Shown here one piece after another: positions 24,557-34,349 of a stretch of DNA of 44,489 bases. Every line of letters starts with the position of its first letter. The first letter of the stretch is position 1. This stretch comes from Cryomorphaceae bacterium (GTDB lineage Bacteria; Bacteroidota; Bacteroidia; Flavobacteriales_D; SKUL01). Under the pieces are notes generated by a model. The model saw only the letters and a list, made by a program, of their open reading frames with translations, had not been told where the DNA came from and searched no databases. The translations under genes and the position numbers were made by a program. The stretch is from NCBI GenBank assembly GCA_007695365.1, contig REDV01000101.1:1-44489 (forward strand), read 5' to 3'.

Positions 24557-25782
24557 CACGACTGGATCGTCTCACCGAAAAGTTACAGCTTAACAGATTT
24601 AAGCTTAACTCGTTGTTGGAAATGACCAAGGCCATCAACAACAACGCCTCGGTGGATGAACTGCTCAGCGTATATGAATCCATCATCCGTGATCAGCTCG
24701 GTGTGAGTAAATTGATGCTGTTCAACGAGCAAAATAATTGGGATTGCCTGTTGAGCTTTGGTATTCAGGGCGAGATTAACCTGAACCCTCTGGAGCTCTT
24801 CAGCCGGTACGAGGGCATCAGTGTTTTGGAGAGCAACTCGTTTCTTGAGCAAGCCGGATTCGATGTGCTCATCCCGGTGTATCACCAAAGCCAACCCCTT
24901 GCGTTTTTAATTATTGGCGACATTGATGAGGACGAAATCAAGATCAGTCCTACCATCAAGCACATGAATTTCATTCAAACCATCACCAACATTCTGGCGG
25001 TGGCCATTGAGAACAAGCGCCTTGCCAACGAAAACATCATCAAGGAGCGGATGAATAAAGAGCTGGAACTGGCTGCGGAAATGCAGGCAATGCTTGTTCC
25101 GGAGCAATTTCAGGTACCACATGGAATGGAGGTTGCAGCCTACTACCAGCCTCATCAACAAGTTGGTGGCGACTACTACGACGTGATACCGCTCAACAAC
25201 AACGAAGTTATATTCTGCATGGCAGATGTGAGCGGGAAAGGAGTTTCAGCCGCTTTTTTGATGGCGAATTTCCAGGCCAACCTTCATGCGTTGGTTCAAT
25301 ACACTGATTACTCACTGAGCGATATGGTTGAAGTGCTGAACAACCGTGTAAACCAAAGTACGCGGGGCGAGCGATTCATCACACTGTTCATTGCCCGGGT
25401 AAACTTCAAGCAGCAGAGCCTACGATACATCAATGCTGGTCACAACCCGCCCGTGCTCATGCATCAGGATGAACTTTACCTTTTGGAGAAAGGATGCATC
25501 GGTTTGGGTATGCTGGAGGACATCCCCCGTGTGGAAGAAGGAAACATCCGTCTGAAAAAAACCAATACTCTGCTGCTTTACACCGACGGACTTACGGAAC
25601 TGGAAAACCCCGAAAAGGAAGCTTTCGGGTTGGAACGACTGGGTGAAACGATGCTGATGAACAAACACCTCAGCATGACAGCATTGAACGAAGCAATCGT
25701 GGATGAGATGGAACAATTCAGAAAGTCTGCTTCCTACTTTGACGACACCGCCCTACTCAGCTGCCGATTCAGCTTTACTTAA
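24553..25782 (+). CDS. GAF domain PP2C-type (RsbU/SpoIIE-like) serine phosphatase
   Basis: The start is GTG 24553, overlapping the preceding stop (GTGA). The 409-residue protein has an N-terminal GAF-like sensor domain (about 20-155), a helical linker (residues ~155-185, ending ELAAEMQAMLVPEQ, typical of RsbU-like proteins) and a SpoIIE-type PP2C domain. Metal-binding Asp residues are seen in VGGDYYDVI, MADVSGKGVSAAF, LLLYTDGLTE and SYFDDTALL; INAGHNPP is also present. Such phosphatases usually act on anti-sigma-factor antagonists in partner switching; no anti-sigma or STAS gene is in the window. Its 3' end overlaps the convergent polysaccharide gene by 30 nt. Confidence 0.9.
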   Translation: MTRLDRLTEKLQLNRFKLNSLLEMTKAINNNASVDELLSVYESIIRDQLGVSKLMLFNEQNNWDCLLSFGIQGEINLNPLELFSRYEGISVLESNSFLEQAGFDVLIPVYHQSQPLAFLIIGDIDEDEIKISPTIKHMNFIQTITNILAVAIENKRLANENIIKERMNKELELAAEMQAMLVPEQFQVPHGMEVAAYYQPHQQVGGDYYDVIPLNNNEVIFCMADVSGKGVSAAFLMANFQANLHALVQYTDYSLSDMVEVLNNRVNQSTRGERFITLFIARVNFKQQSLRYINAGHNPPVLMHQDELYLLEKGCIGLGMLEDIPRVEEGNIRLKKTNTLLLYTDGLTELENPEKEAFGLERLGETMLMNKHLSMTALNEAIVDEMEQFRKSASYFDDTALLSCRFSFT

Positions 25783-27210
25783 AGGCTCTTTACCGCGGTT
25801 GATGTGGTAGAGCTCTATGGATACGATGATGGCGATGAAGCCCCAAAAGGGAACCGACGCCTTGTCGGTATCGAGGTAGTTGTTCAGCACCCCGTGGGTT
25901 ACATAAGTGATGAGCCCAAGGATCACACCCATTAGTAAAATCTTCATTTCGGGGTCTTCAATGCGGTAGTACAAGCGAATGCCCCTCACCAAAACCACGG
26001 TTACCAGAAAACCAAAGGTGAGCATACCCAACAATCCCGATTCAGCGAGTGGCCCCAGGTATTCTGAGTGTGCGTTACCGCCGTCGCCAAAATTGGTACT
26101 GATGATGGTTTTTTCGTAAGAAAACTGGTAGGTAGCGTACTGAAACTGGTAGGTTCCGGGGCCGAAACCAAACACGGGCCTGTCCTGAAACATTCTGATG
26201 GCGCAGTTCCAGCGCAGCAGCCGCTCAAGGTTGGATGCGTCGGAAGAAATATTCGAAATGGACTGCACGTGCTCGCCAAAATCGTCGGAGCTGTCCTGCT
26301 CATTACGCTCCAGCTCCAGCATTATCTGGTCGTAATTGGCAAGAAAAAGCCCACCCAAAATCACTCCCAACAGCACCAGAAGTTTAAAGTCAATTCTGAG
26401 CTTCATCACCACAAAAACACCAAAGGCCACCACCAGGCTGATCCATGCTGCACGGGTATATGAAAGAATAATTCCCACCGCGAAAATCAACACCACCACC
26501 AAAACTCCCATGCGCAAGATGGCACCGTATCGTTTATTAAACAGAAACCCGATGGTGAGCGGAAAGAACATGGCCAGCAGTGCGCCGTAAGACGTATGAT
26601 CCTTGTAAAAAGGCTCCATAACCCAATGGGCTGTTTCGTGCGAAAACGCATAGGTAGAGTGTCTGATCACGGTGTAGAGAATCACCCCTGTGAGCGGAAT
26701 GATGTACAACCACACATAGCGCTTCATGTTGTGGTAGTCCGCAAAAATCTCTTTGGCAAAAAAGTAGCAAGCAGTGATGAACCACAACTTAACCGTAAAG
26801 AACTTGATGGAAACCACAAACATGCTACTGGTGAAGGAGGTAATCAGAATCCACCCCAAATAGATGAGTATAGAAATGGTGATGGGGTGTTTCAAAAACC
26901 GCTTACTGATGCCGTCTCCCGCAAGCACACGCATCAGGTAAAGCACCATGATACCGAATAACAAAGGCTCGGTGGGCATGTAAAAACCAGCCTGAATCAC
27001 TTCGAACTTATCCAGATTGATGGACAGTGGCGTAAAAAATACCACGAACAGCAGCACCTTATCAGCAGCAAAAAGCGCTGCAATCACAACAAGCACCGCC
27101 AGCGGATAAGCCAGGGCAAAATAGTACTCATTGGCGATGAGGTAAAAATTAAGCAGTATCCCCAGCGCAAGTAGCAGGTAAACCTGATATGGCTTTAAGG
27201 CGGTTATCAA
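25753..27210 (-). CDS. O-antigen ligase/polymerase-family membrane protein
   Basis: The 485-residue integral membrane protein has about 11-12 hydrophobic helices and a large periplasmic loop in the C-terminal half. The Wzy_C motif lies in that region (RLLRWNCAIRMFQDRPVFGFGPGTYQFQYA ... NAHSEYLGPLAESGLLGM), which is typical of O-antigen ligases and polymerases. Whether it joins polymer to lipid A (WaaL) or polymerises repeat units (Wzy) cannot be decided from sequence. It overlaps the Wzz-like gene by 4 nt and forms a minus-strand block with it and, further up, the flippase. Its 3' end overlaps the PP2C gene by 30 nt. Confidence 0.85.
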   Translation of the reverse strand: MITALKPYQVYLLLALGILLNFYLIANEYYFALAYPLAVLVVIAALFAADKVLLFVVFFTPLSINLDKFEVIQAGFYMPTEPLLFGIMVLYLMRVLAGDGISKRFLKHPITISILIYLGWILITSFTSSMFVVSIKFFTVKLWFITACYFFAKEIFADYHNMKRYVWLYIIPLTGVILYTVIRHSTYAFSHETAHWVMEPFYKDHTSYGALLAMFFPLTIGFLFNKRYGAILRMGVLVVVLIFAVGIILSYTRAAWISLVVAFGVFVVMKLRIDFKLLVLLGVILGGLFLANYDQIMLELERNEQDSSDDFGEHVQSISNISSDASNLERLLRWNCAIRMFQDRPVFGFGPGTYQFQYATYQFSYEKTIISTNFGDGGNAHSEYLGPLAESGLLGMLTFGFLVTVVLVRGIRLYYRIEDPEMKILLMGVILGLITYVTHGVLNNYLDTDKASVPFWGFIAIIVSIELYHINRGKEPLSKAESAAE

Positions 27211-28163
27211 TCTTTTGTCTGCCGCTTCTCAAAAAGGAGAAGAATCACCAAAGCAACCAGTAAGGACGAGATCAGAGCCGTGACCACAATCAGCCATCGC
27301 ACAGGCAACGCTTTTTTGTCGGCCACTTCGGGAGCCGCCACGGTTTGGGTATAACTCAATTCACGGTTTACATCGCGAAGAATGGTTTGGTACTCTACCA
27401 ATAGGTCGTTGTAGTTCAGGTGACCCATTTCGCTCATTTGGGTAAGCGCCATAAAAACGCCTCCTTTCTCTCCAAGCTCATCGAGCATCTTGCGCACCTC
27501 ATCAATTCTGGATTGAGGAACCCGGGTTTCGCTCAACATTTTGAGGTAACCTTCCGTGATTCGTTCCGTTTGAATTTCGTAGTCCAAAAGCCCGCTGCCA
27601 CGACGCAGCTCACTCAGCTCGGTGTTGATAGAATCAAGCAGGCTTTTCTGAAAATCCAGCGACCCCTGGGCAATCTTGAGTTGCTCAAGGGCAATGTCGC
27701 GGTGAAGTTTACGCGCCTTATAATTGAGCTGCTGAATCAATTCATTGGCAATATCCCGAGCCCTCACCGGCGATTCGTCAAACACCTCAATTTTTACCGA
27801 CTCAAAATTGGTACGCGAAACCACAATGTGATCGTTGTACTCATTAAGCAGGTTATGCCTGAATCCCTCCTTGTTTGGGTTTAGTTCATAGACCTCGGCA
27901 AGATTATACTTCTCGATAATGCTGTCGCGAATACTTGTACTTTGAAAAAGCTGCAACAGCTGTTCAGTTAAGGATTCACTGCCATAAGCCCTGAGGTTGA
28001 TTGGGTACACGATGGCCACCGATTTGAACTTAGGGGTGATAAATGCCGGGCCTGAAAAAACAGTGGCACCAACTACGGCAACTATAGCTATGACGATAAG
28101 GAGCTTGAAACGCCTGCGAATAATCTGCACAAGCATTCCGAAGGTAAAGTTGTTTTGTTCCAT
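27207..28163 (-). CDS. Wzz-like chain length determinant protein
   Basis: The 318-residue protein has a transmembrane helix near the N-terminus (about 20-40, FKLLIVIAIVAVVGATVF), a long periplasmic, mostly helical region (coiled coil about 165-250), and a second helix at about 288-312 (WLIVVTALISSLLVALVILLLF). This is the two-TM layout of Wzz/PCP proteins, which set polysaccharide chain length. There is no cytoplasmic tyrosine-kinase domain, so it is PCP-1-like. It overlaps the O-antigen ligase-like gene, with which it probably works. Its TM2 lacks an obvious Pro-Gly-rich motif in the standard form, so family details are uncertain. Confidence 0.82.
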   Translation of the reverse strand: MEQNNFTFGMLVQIIRRRFKLLIVIAIVAVVGATVFSGPAFITPKFKSVAIVYPINLRAYGSESLTEQLLQLFQSTSIRDSIIEKYNLAEVYELNPNKEGFRHNLLNEYNDHIVVSRTNFESVKIEVFDESPVRARDIANELIQQLNYKARKLHRDIALEQLKIAQGSLDFQKSLLDSINTELSELRRGSGLLDYEIQTERITEGYLKMLSETRVPQSRIDEVRKMLDELGEKGGVFMALTQMSEMGHLNYNDLLVEYQTILRDVNRELSYTQTVAAPEVADKKALPVRWLIVVTALISSLLVALVILLLFEKRQTKD

Positions 28164-28206
28164 GTTAAAAGTGGGATAATCTGCTTACGAGTTTCTTGCG
28201 AAGGCG

Positions 28207-28214
28207 CAAAAATA
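28207..28214 (-). promoter_or_regulatory. Possible -7 promoter element of the Wzz-like gene
   Basis: On the minus strand the sequence is TATTTTTG, a match to TAnnTTTG, 43 nt before the start at 28163 and between the stop of the flippase gene (28237) and this gene. It suggests internal transcription of the last two genes. Confidence 0.35.
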
Positions 28215-28236
28215 GCAAAAGAAGAAGATGGGTAAA

Positions 28237-29679
28237 CTACATTTTTTGTCTGATAATCGCTGCCAACTGGCGAAACGATAACATGCCCGTTATTGCTGCC
28301 CATAGCAGGCTAAACGCCGCCATGATAAATAAATTGTATAGCACATGAAAGGTCAACTCGCTGCTTAACCACCCCAGGCCAATCACCCCTGCAGCGAATA
28401 ATATGAAATTGCGGGCCAGTTTGAGGTCGGGTTTCAGACCGAAAACCCGCAAGGCAAGATACATTTGTGCCAGCGCCGTGAGTAGCTGCGTAATCAGGCT
28501 TGCAGCCGCAGAACCGAGGGCCTGGTAGTGCGGAATCATCCAGAGGTTCAGAATTATATTCAACACCATTCCTGCAGCCGCTAAATAATTGAGCCACCGC
28601 ACACTTCCATTGGCAGTGAGTAAGGTGCCAAAAATATATGTTCCGCATACGGCCACAAAGCAAGCCATCAGCACGGCAAAACTGGCTGCTGCCTGCTCAC
28701 CGATTTGCACATAGCGCAATTCCAGTAAGGCCTCTGCGTGAAACACGCAACCAACAGCCAGAATCAAAGCACCCGACATCAGCGTTTTAAACGACAGCCG
28801 CAGCAAGTCATCAATCATCTGCTTGTCGCCAATCATCTTAGAGAAAATGGGCAGCAGGAGCACTGCAAAAAGATAGGCTATCATGTTAGATGCCTCGAAA
28901 AAGCGAAATCCCTGGGCGTACACACCGGCATGGTAGGCCCCATCGGGCAGCATGCGCTCCAGCATCACGCTGTCTGATCGGTAATAGATGGTCATCAACA
29001 AAACCAGCAAAGCATAGGGGGCGCTCTGTTTCAAAATCATATACGTGAAGGGTACATTCCACTGAAGACGCACACTTCCTGATTCGCGCAGCACAAGAAT
29101 GGCCGCAAACAGCGCCGTAAAGCCGTAGGCAGCGGTCTGGCTGTACACAAACCACTCAATTTCAAACGGGCGATTTACCCATCCACCCCATAGCAAAGCA
29201 CCGCAAACACCGATAAGTAGCAATCTATCCAACACAGACACTATGCTGTCTTGCACAAAGCGATGCAGGCCCGCCAGATTACTGCGGAAGTACAACACAA
29301 AAGCCACCAGAACCTGGTTGAAACCCAGCACCCACAAAATCCACATTTGATCTTTGCTATATCCGAGCAGCCAACCGGCAAGCGCAATGAGCACAAGATA
29401 ACCTACAGCAAGCAAAGCCCGAACTGCTATAATGTTGGAGAAGTGTTTGTGCAATAACTGCCGGTGCTGGGCTATGTTGCGTGTATTGAAATTGGTGATG
29501 CCTGCGTCCAGAAAAATGTTCAGTAGAAACGACAGGCTGATCAGCGCAAAGTAATTTCCATAGGCTTCTTCACCCACCTGTTTCAATACCTCAGCGTCGA
29601 TACCAAGGATGTAAAACGGCTTTACCAGCAGATTCAAGACCAGTACAAAGGCCAGATTGAGAATAAACTTGCGCTGCAT
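28237..29679 (-). CDS. Polysaccharide (Wzx-like) flippase
   Basis: The 480-residue protein has about 13-14 hydrophobic segments and the pattern of the MATE-like polysaccharide biosynthesis (Wzx) family. That pattern includes an N-terminal amphipathic helix, a helix pair with YGNYFALISLSFLL and a FNTRNI loop, RSDSVMLERMLPDGAYHAGVYAQGFRFFEAS (a conserved family loop) and a long helical C-terminal bundle. It would move lipid-linked repeat units across the inner membrane. It is first in the minus-strand order flippase, Wzz-like, ligase-like. It is divergent from the GT4 gene. Confidence 0.88.
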   Translation of the reverse strand: MQRKFILNLAFVLVLNLLVKPFYILGIDAEVLKQVGEEAYGNYFALISLSFLLNIFLDAGITNFNTRNIAQHRQLLHKHFSNIIAVRALLAVGYLVLIALAGWLLGYSKDQMWILWVLGFNQVLVAFVLYFRSNLAGLHRFVQDSIVSVLDRLLLIGVCGALLWGGWVNRPFEIEWFVYSQTAAYGFTALFAAILVLRESGSVRLQWNVPFTYMILKQSAPYALLVLLMTIYYRSDSVMLERMLPDGAYHAGVYAQGFRFFEASNMIAYLFAVLLLPIFSKMIGDKQMIDDLLRLSFKTLMSGALILAVGCVFHAEALLELRYVQIGEQAAASFAVLMACFVAVCGTYIFGTLLTANGSVRWLNYLAAAGMVLNIILNLWMIPHYQALGSAAASLITQLLTALAQMYLALRVFGLKPDLKLARNFILFAAGVIGLGWLSSELTFHVLYNLFIMAAFSLLWAAITGMLSFRQLAAIIRQKM

Positions 29680-29811
29680 GAGTCAGATGAGACCGAAACG
29701 CCGGCAAAGTAACAAAATTGCACCTGCAACAAACTGTTAGTGGCAACACCTTTGTGCCTGTTTCTGCGAAAATATTCTACTTTCGGCCTGCCACTTTCAC
29801 CTGCATCTACC

Positions 29812-30936
29812 TTGGTCATTGCCGTAAATACGCGCCTGCTATTGCCCAACAGGCTTGAGGGAATCGGTCGTTTCAGCTTCGAAACGCTGCAGCGCATGGT
29901 GCATGCCCACCCCGAACACCAATTCGTATATGTGTTTGACAGAGACTGGGATGAGCAATTTATCACCGCCAATAACATCACGCCCGTTGCGGTTTCACCT
30001 CAGGCAAGGCACCCCCTTCTATGGAGAATATGGCTCGACTACAGCGTGCCGCGCGCTATTAAGCGGTTTAAACCCGATTTGTTCTTATCGCCCGATGGCT
30101 TTCTGAGTCAGCGGTTAACCATTCCTCAGGTGCCCGTTATTCACGATCTTAATTTTGAGCACTACCCAGGCGATTTACGCGCCTCACATAGCCGATATTA
30201 TCGAAAATACATGCCCCGTTTTGCCAGCATCGCGAAGCGCATTGCCACCGTTTCGGAGTTCTCCAAAAACGATTTGGTGCAACAATACGGCGTGGACTCC
30301 CATAAAATTGACGTAGTGTACAACGGTGTGAGCGCGCAATTTAATCCGACCGATAAAAATAAGATCAACAGCTTCAAAGAGCAGTTCACCAACGGACAGC
30401 CCTATTTTCTGTTTGTTGGGTCCATGCACCCCCGAAAAAACATTCAGCGCTTGCTGCAGGCCTTTGATCTGGCCCGAAAAAAAATTCTGAAACCCCACAA
30501 ACTGGTACTGGCAGGAGAAAAATACTGGTGGAACGACGATATCAAACAGAGCTATGAACAGATGGAGTTTCGCGATGACGTGGTTTTTACAGGTCGCATA
30601 TCCAACGAGCTATTGGTAATGGCTTTATCAGGCGCAACGGCCCTTACGTTTGTGCCCTATTTCGAAGGCTTTGGTATTCCCATCCTCGAAGCCTTTGCCA
30701 CGGGCTGTCCGGTCATCACGTCGAACATCACTGCCATGCCCGAGGTATCCGGTGAAGCTGCCCTGCTCGTAAACCCCTTCTCAGAAGAAGTGATTGCCGA
30801 AGCCATGGCCCGTATGGCACAAGAGCCGCAACTTGCTCTTAGTCTTGCCACCAAAGGCGCAGAGAGAGTGGGGCAATTCACCTGGGAACGCACCGCGAAT
30901 GCCCTTTGGAAAACCATTGAGCGCAGCCTTGGATAA
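29812..30936 (+). CDS. Family 4 glycosyltransferase
   Basis: The start TTG 29812 ([20 protein letters not shown]) is chosen because GT4 proteins of this group begin with this strand; ATG 29740 would add 24 residues without similarity. The 374-residue enzyme has the GT-B fold with a donor-binding segment in the C-terminal half: [38 protein letters not shown] and the E-x7-E motif region [18 protein letters not shown]. The sugar donor is not known. It lies beside the flippase, Wzz-like and ligase-like genes and is most likely part of the same surface polysaccharide pathway. It overlaps rnhB. Confidence 0.85.
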   Translation: MVIAVNTRLLLPNRLEGIGRFSFETLQRMVHAHPEHQFVYVFDRDWDEQFITANNITPVAVSPQARHPLLWRIWLDYSVPRAIKRFKPDLFLSPDGFLSQRLTIPQVPVIHDLNFEHYPGDLRASHSRYYRKYMPRFASIAKRIATVSEFSKNDLVQQYGVDSHKIDVVYNGVSAQFNPTDKNKINSFKEQFTNGQPYFLFVGSMHPRKNIQRLLQAFDLARKKILKPHKLVLAGEKYWWNDDIKQSYEQMEFRDDVVFTGRISNELLVMALSGATALTFVPYFEGFGIPILEAFATGCPVITSNITAMPEVSGEAALLVNPFSEEVIAEAMARMAQEPQLALSLATKGAERVGQFTWERTANALWKTIERSLG

Positions 30937-31534
30937 GTTACGATCATACCACCAACGCGGTGTTGTTGAGGCAGGTTGCGACGAAGCCGGCCGCGGATGT
31001 CTGGCAGGACCCGTAGTTGCAGCTGCGGTAATTCTCCCTCATCGAGTGCGAATTGCAGGATTGAACGACTCTAAAAAGCTACCCGCCTCCAAACGCGACC
31101 AATTGCGTGGCGAAATTGAAAAAAAGGCCTTGAGCTGGGCCATCGGCGTCGTATCGCCCGAAGAAATTGACCGCATCAACATCCTGAATGCCTCCTTTCT
31201 GGCCATGCACCGGGCGCTCGACCAGCTTCAACAAGATCCCCAGCACCTGTTGATTGACGGAAACCGCTTCAAGCCTTACGGCAATTTACCACACACCTGC
31301 TTTGTGAAAGGCGACGGACGTTTTCTGGCCATTGCCGCGGCTTCCATCCTGGCCAAAACCTACCGCGACGAACTGATGTGCCGGCTTCACGAAGCATTTC
31401 CACAATACGGCTGGAATCAAAACATGGGGTATCCCACCGTGGCCCATCGCACCGCCATTCTTCAGCACGGATTAACGAGCCATCATCGCACCACCTTTCG
31501 CGTGGTTGACCCGCAGCTCAAGCTCAAACTCTGA
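30929..31534 (+). CDS. rnhB: Ribonuclease HII
   Basis: RNase HII removes ribonucleotides from DNA-RNA duplexes. The TTG at 30929 starts a 201-residue protein; upstream codons lie in the GT4 gene. Catalytic Asp18 and Glu19 occur in [12 protein letters not shown], followed by [23 protein letters not shown] and the HAFPQYGW-like stretch [17 protein letters not shown]. The start overlaps the GT4 stop (30934-30936) by 8 nt. Alternative: ATG at 30896, 11 residues longer, but less like homologues. Confidence 0.92.
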   Translation: MDKLRSYHQRGVVEAGCDEAGRGCLAGPVVAAAVILPHRVRIAGLNDSKKLPASKRDQLRGEIEKKALSWAIGVVSPEEIDRINILNASFLAMHRALDQLQQDPQHLLIDGNRFKPYGNLPHTCFVKGDGRFLAIAAASILAKTYRDELMCRLHEAFPQYGWNQNMGYPTVAHRTAILQHGLTSHHRTTFRVVDPQLKLKL

Positions 31535-31602
31535 GGTACCCTTTTCACAGGCACATGTGTAAAGTACGTTGATCGGAGCGTAGCGCCAAGGCATTGGACC
31601 GA

Positions 31603-31610
31603 TACCTTTG
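31603..31610 (+). promoter_or_regulatory. -7 promoter element of the 906-residue propeller protein
   Basis: TACCTTTG matches TAnnTTTG and lies 18 nt before the start at 31629. It overlaps the TTG that opens the longer frame, so that codon is not a plausible start. Confidence 0.45.
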
Positions 31611-31628
31611 GCCCAAAGTCCGCAAGCC

Positions 31629-34349
31629 ATGATTCGCAGGTATTTTCTTGCTGTTTTTGTAATGATGATCATCGGAGCGATGGTTTACGGTTACCTCGCA
31701 TTCAAGCGCTTTAACACCCCGGTGAGTCACATCCTGATGGCTGCTCCCAAAGAATCTGCGCTCATCATCGAAACAAGTGACGCCACCAAATTGTGGGAAA
31801 AACTCACCCACACCAGTGTTATCTGGGAAGAGCTCAAAACAGCCGAAAGCTTTGCCCTGGCCGATGGCGTAGGGATTTACCTGGACTCACTGCTGCAACT
31901 CGACCCCTTGCTGCTCAATCAGCTCAGAACCAAAAAAGCCATGGCCGTGGCCGCACCTTCAGGCCCCCACAGGTATTGCATGCTCATAGCACTGAACACA
32001 CCAACCAACCTTACCGAGGTCGGTGTTCACCAGGCGGTGCGCGGTTTTTTACCTCCTTCAACTGTAGAAACCGAACGCAGCTACGACGACAACACCATTC
32101 ACACTGCCCGGATAGACGAGCATACAATTCACTGGGCTTACCGCGACGGGATTGTGCTCTTTTGCACTGAAACCATTCCGCTGGAAGAAGCCCTTCGGAA
32201 TTTACGCACCTCACAATCGCTGCTAAACGACAAGCATTTTAAGAAGGTAGCCAAAACCGCGGGTTTGTACGCCGACGCCAATGTCTATATCAACTACAAG
32301 GCATTTGGCAACTGGATGAAATCACTGCTGGGGCAGCAAGGCAAACGCGCTCCGGTGCTCAACACCCAACTGGCGGGGTGGTCGGCCCTGGACCTTACAG
32401 CCAAGGCCAACCAGATATTGCTCAACGGGTTTGTACACGTATCCGACAGTGCCAATCACTTTTTCAGGGTTTTCAACGGACAAAAACCAAAACCATTACG
32501 GGTAAGCAAATTGCTACCCTCTCATACCGCCAGTCTGCTGCATTTGGGCCTGAGTCATTTTCCGAGTTATTACCAAAGCTATCGCGAGTTTTTACGCACT
32601 GAGGGGTCTCTCGGCAAGCGCGACCTTCAGATCGATCAACTCAACCAACAGTGCGAAAAAAACATCGAAGAACTCTGTACCGGCTGGATACACGCAGAGG
32701 TGGCCATTGCCATCGCTGAACCGCGAAGCAACGATATTGATCCGCACAAGTATCTCCTTTTCTCAACCTCCGGTAAGAACGAAGGCTGGAAACAACTTTC
32801 AGAGCTGAGCGCCGCGCTCGGTTATGACCCCGTTTCGTACGAAATGTTTGGCCAGCCGGTAATGGAGATCAACACAGCCGACGCCTTCCGGATTTTGTTG
32901 GGAGCGGCATTCAATGGATTTGAAGAAGCAGTGGTTACGGCTCTGGATGATTTTGTGATTCTTTCTAACTCAGCCTCTGCCATGCGAACGCTTCTGCAGC
33001 ACTATCAGGCGGGAAATACACTGAAAAAAGACACCCATTTTGCGGCTTTTTCAAACAACCTGGCCGACAAGTCGAATTTACTTTACTACAGCGGAATTGC
33101 CCGTTCGCCGGCACTTTTCAAGGAGTATCTCAGTAAGGACGGGCAACGCTGGGCCGACCGCGAGCTCGAAACCATTCGGCGATTTGAGGGCATCGGCTAC
33201 CAGCTTTCGGCGAGTGGCGACCTGTATTACAGCAACATCTACCTGAGTCACAACCCTGTTTACACGCAGGAAAGCGGTGCTTTCTGGGAGCTGGCACTCA
33301 ATGACTCCATTACTTTTGGTCCGCAATTGGTGCTGAATCACTACACCCAATCAAGGGAAATTCTCGTTCAACTTGGCAACCAATCGCTTTCGCTGATCAG
33401 TAATACAGGCAAGGTGCTTTGGAACCGCGAACTCAAGGAGCCCATCCTCGGTAAGATTCATCAGATAGACCGCTACAAAAACGGCAAGCTGCAACTGCTC
33501 TTCAACACGGCATCGCATGTTTATCTCATTGACCGAAACGGTAAGCACGTGGAAGGATTTCCGGTGAAATTGAAGGACAAAGCCTCTGCGCCGCTGGGAT
33601 TGTTTGATTACGACGACAACCGCGATTACCGAATGCTCGTTCCGCTGGCAAACAAGAGCTCATTGCTCTTTGGCCCTGACGGGATAGCCATCAAAGGATG
33701 GAAGGCGGGCTCAACCCATGGCCTGGTGAAAGACCAGCCCGTTCACCTTCGTCTGGGCAACAAAGACTACGTGTTTATGTGTGATGAAGGAGGAAACATC
33801 TACCTCCTGAACCGGCAGGGAAGCTCCAGGCACAAGGTGAAAGCCACCATAGAGGGCAGGTCAGCCAACCCTGTGTTTATTCAGCGTGGCAAAGACATCA
33901 AACAATGCCAGTTGCTCTATACAGACACGATGGGAAATATTGTGAGTCTTGGATTTGATAACAACGTAAGCAAGAGCAGCGTGGGCTTTGCCACTAAGCA
34001 CACCATGACGGCCGCCGACCTTAACCAGGATGGATTGCTCACGGTGTACCTCAGCACCGACAACAAGTTATGGGTGATTCAGCCTGATGGAACAGTGGTT
34101 TGCCAGTACAAACACGACGGTTTGGCTCTACGCCCGAGGGTTTTCCGCCAACAAGACAAAACGCGCATCGCAGTGCTGAGTCAAGCCGAGGAAATGATCT
34201 ATATCCTGAACGAAAACTGCAAGCCAGCCGATTACCTGCCCATGTACGCGCGGGGCAGCTTTACCGTGGGCGACATTAACAAAGATGGTATTTTGAATGT
34301 GGTGGCCATCGGAGCGCCCAATACATTGCATGTCTATAACCTGGAATAG
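31629..34349 (+). CDS. Membrane-anchored protein of unknown function with C-terminal propeller-like domain
   Basis: The 906-residue protein starts at ATG 31629. A single N-terminal helix (YFLAVFVMMIIGAMVYGYLAF) anchors it. The body up to about residue 540 is an alpha/beta region that may belong to the DUF3352-type group; I am not sure. From about residue 560 to the end come repeated beta-strand units in the pattern of a beta-propeller. Two of them carry Asp-rich DxNxDG loops (DLNQDG and DINKDG) that could bind calcium, as in FG-GAP repeats. No enzyme motif and no T9SS tail are visible. It would be anchored in the inner membrane facing the periplasm or be an outer-membrane-facing protein. It is a monocistronic gene by its own promoter. 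Confidence 0.75.
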   Translation: MIRRYFLAVFVMMIIGAMVYGYLAFKRFNTPVSHILMAAPKESALIIETSDATKLWEKLTHTSVIWEELKTAESFALADGVGIYLDSLLQLDPLLLNQLRTKKAMAVAAPSGPHRYCMLIALNTPTNLTEVGVHQAVRGFLPPSTVETERSYDDNTIHTARIDEHTIHWAYRDGIVLFCTETIPLEEALRNLRTSQSLLNDKHFKKVAKTAGLYADANVYINYKAFGNWMKSLLGQQGKRAPVLNTQLAGWSALDLTAKANQILLNGFVHVSDSANHFFRVFNGQKPKPLRVSKLLPSHTASLLHLGLSHFPSYYQSYREFLRTEGSLGKRDLQIDQLNQQCEKNIEELCTGWIHAEVAIAIAEPRSNDIDPHKYLLFSTSGKNEGWKQLSELSAALGYDPVSYEMFGQPVMEINTADAFRILLGAAFNGFEEAVVTALDDFVILSNSASAMRTLLQHYQAGNTLKKDTHFAAFSNNLADKSNLLYYSGIARSPALFKEYLSKDGQRWADRELETIRRFEGIGYQLSASGDLYYSNIYLSHNPVYTQESGAFWELALNDSITFGPQLVLNHYTQSREILVQLGNQSLSLISNTGKVLWNRELKEPILGKIHQIDRYKNGKLQLLFNTASHVYLIDRNGKHVEGFPVKLKDKASAPLGLFDYDDNRDYRMLVPLANKSSLLFGPDGIAIKGWKAGSTHGLVKDQPVHLRLGNKDYVFMCDEGGNIYLLNRQGSSRHKVKATIEGRSANPVFIQRGKDIKQCQLLYTDTMGNIVSLGFDNNVSKSSVGFATKHTMTAADLNQDGLLTVYLSTDNKLWVIQPDGTVVCQYKHDGLALRPRVFRQQDKTRIAVLSQAEEMIYILNENCKPADYLPMYARGSFTVGDINKDGILNVVAIGAPNTLHVYNLE

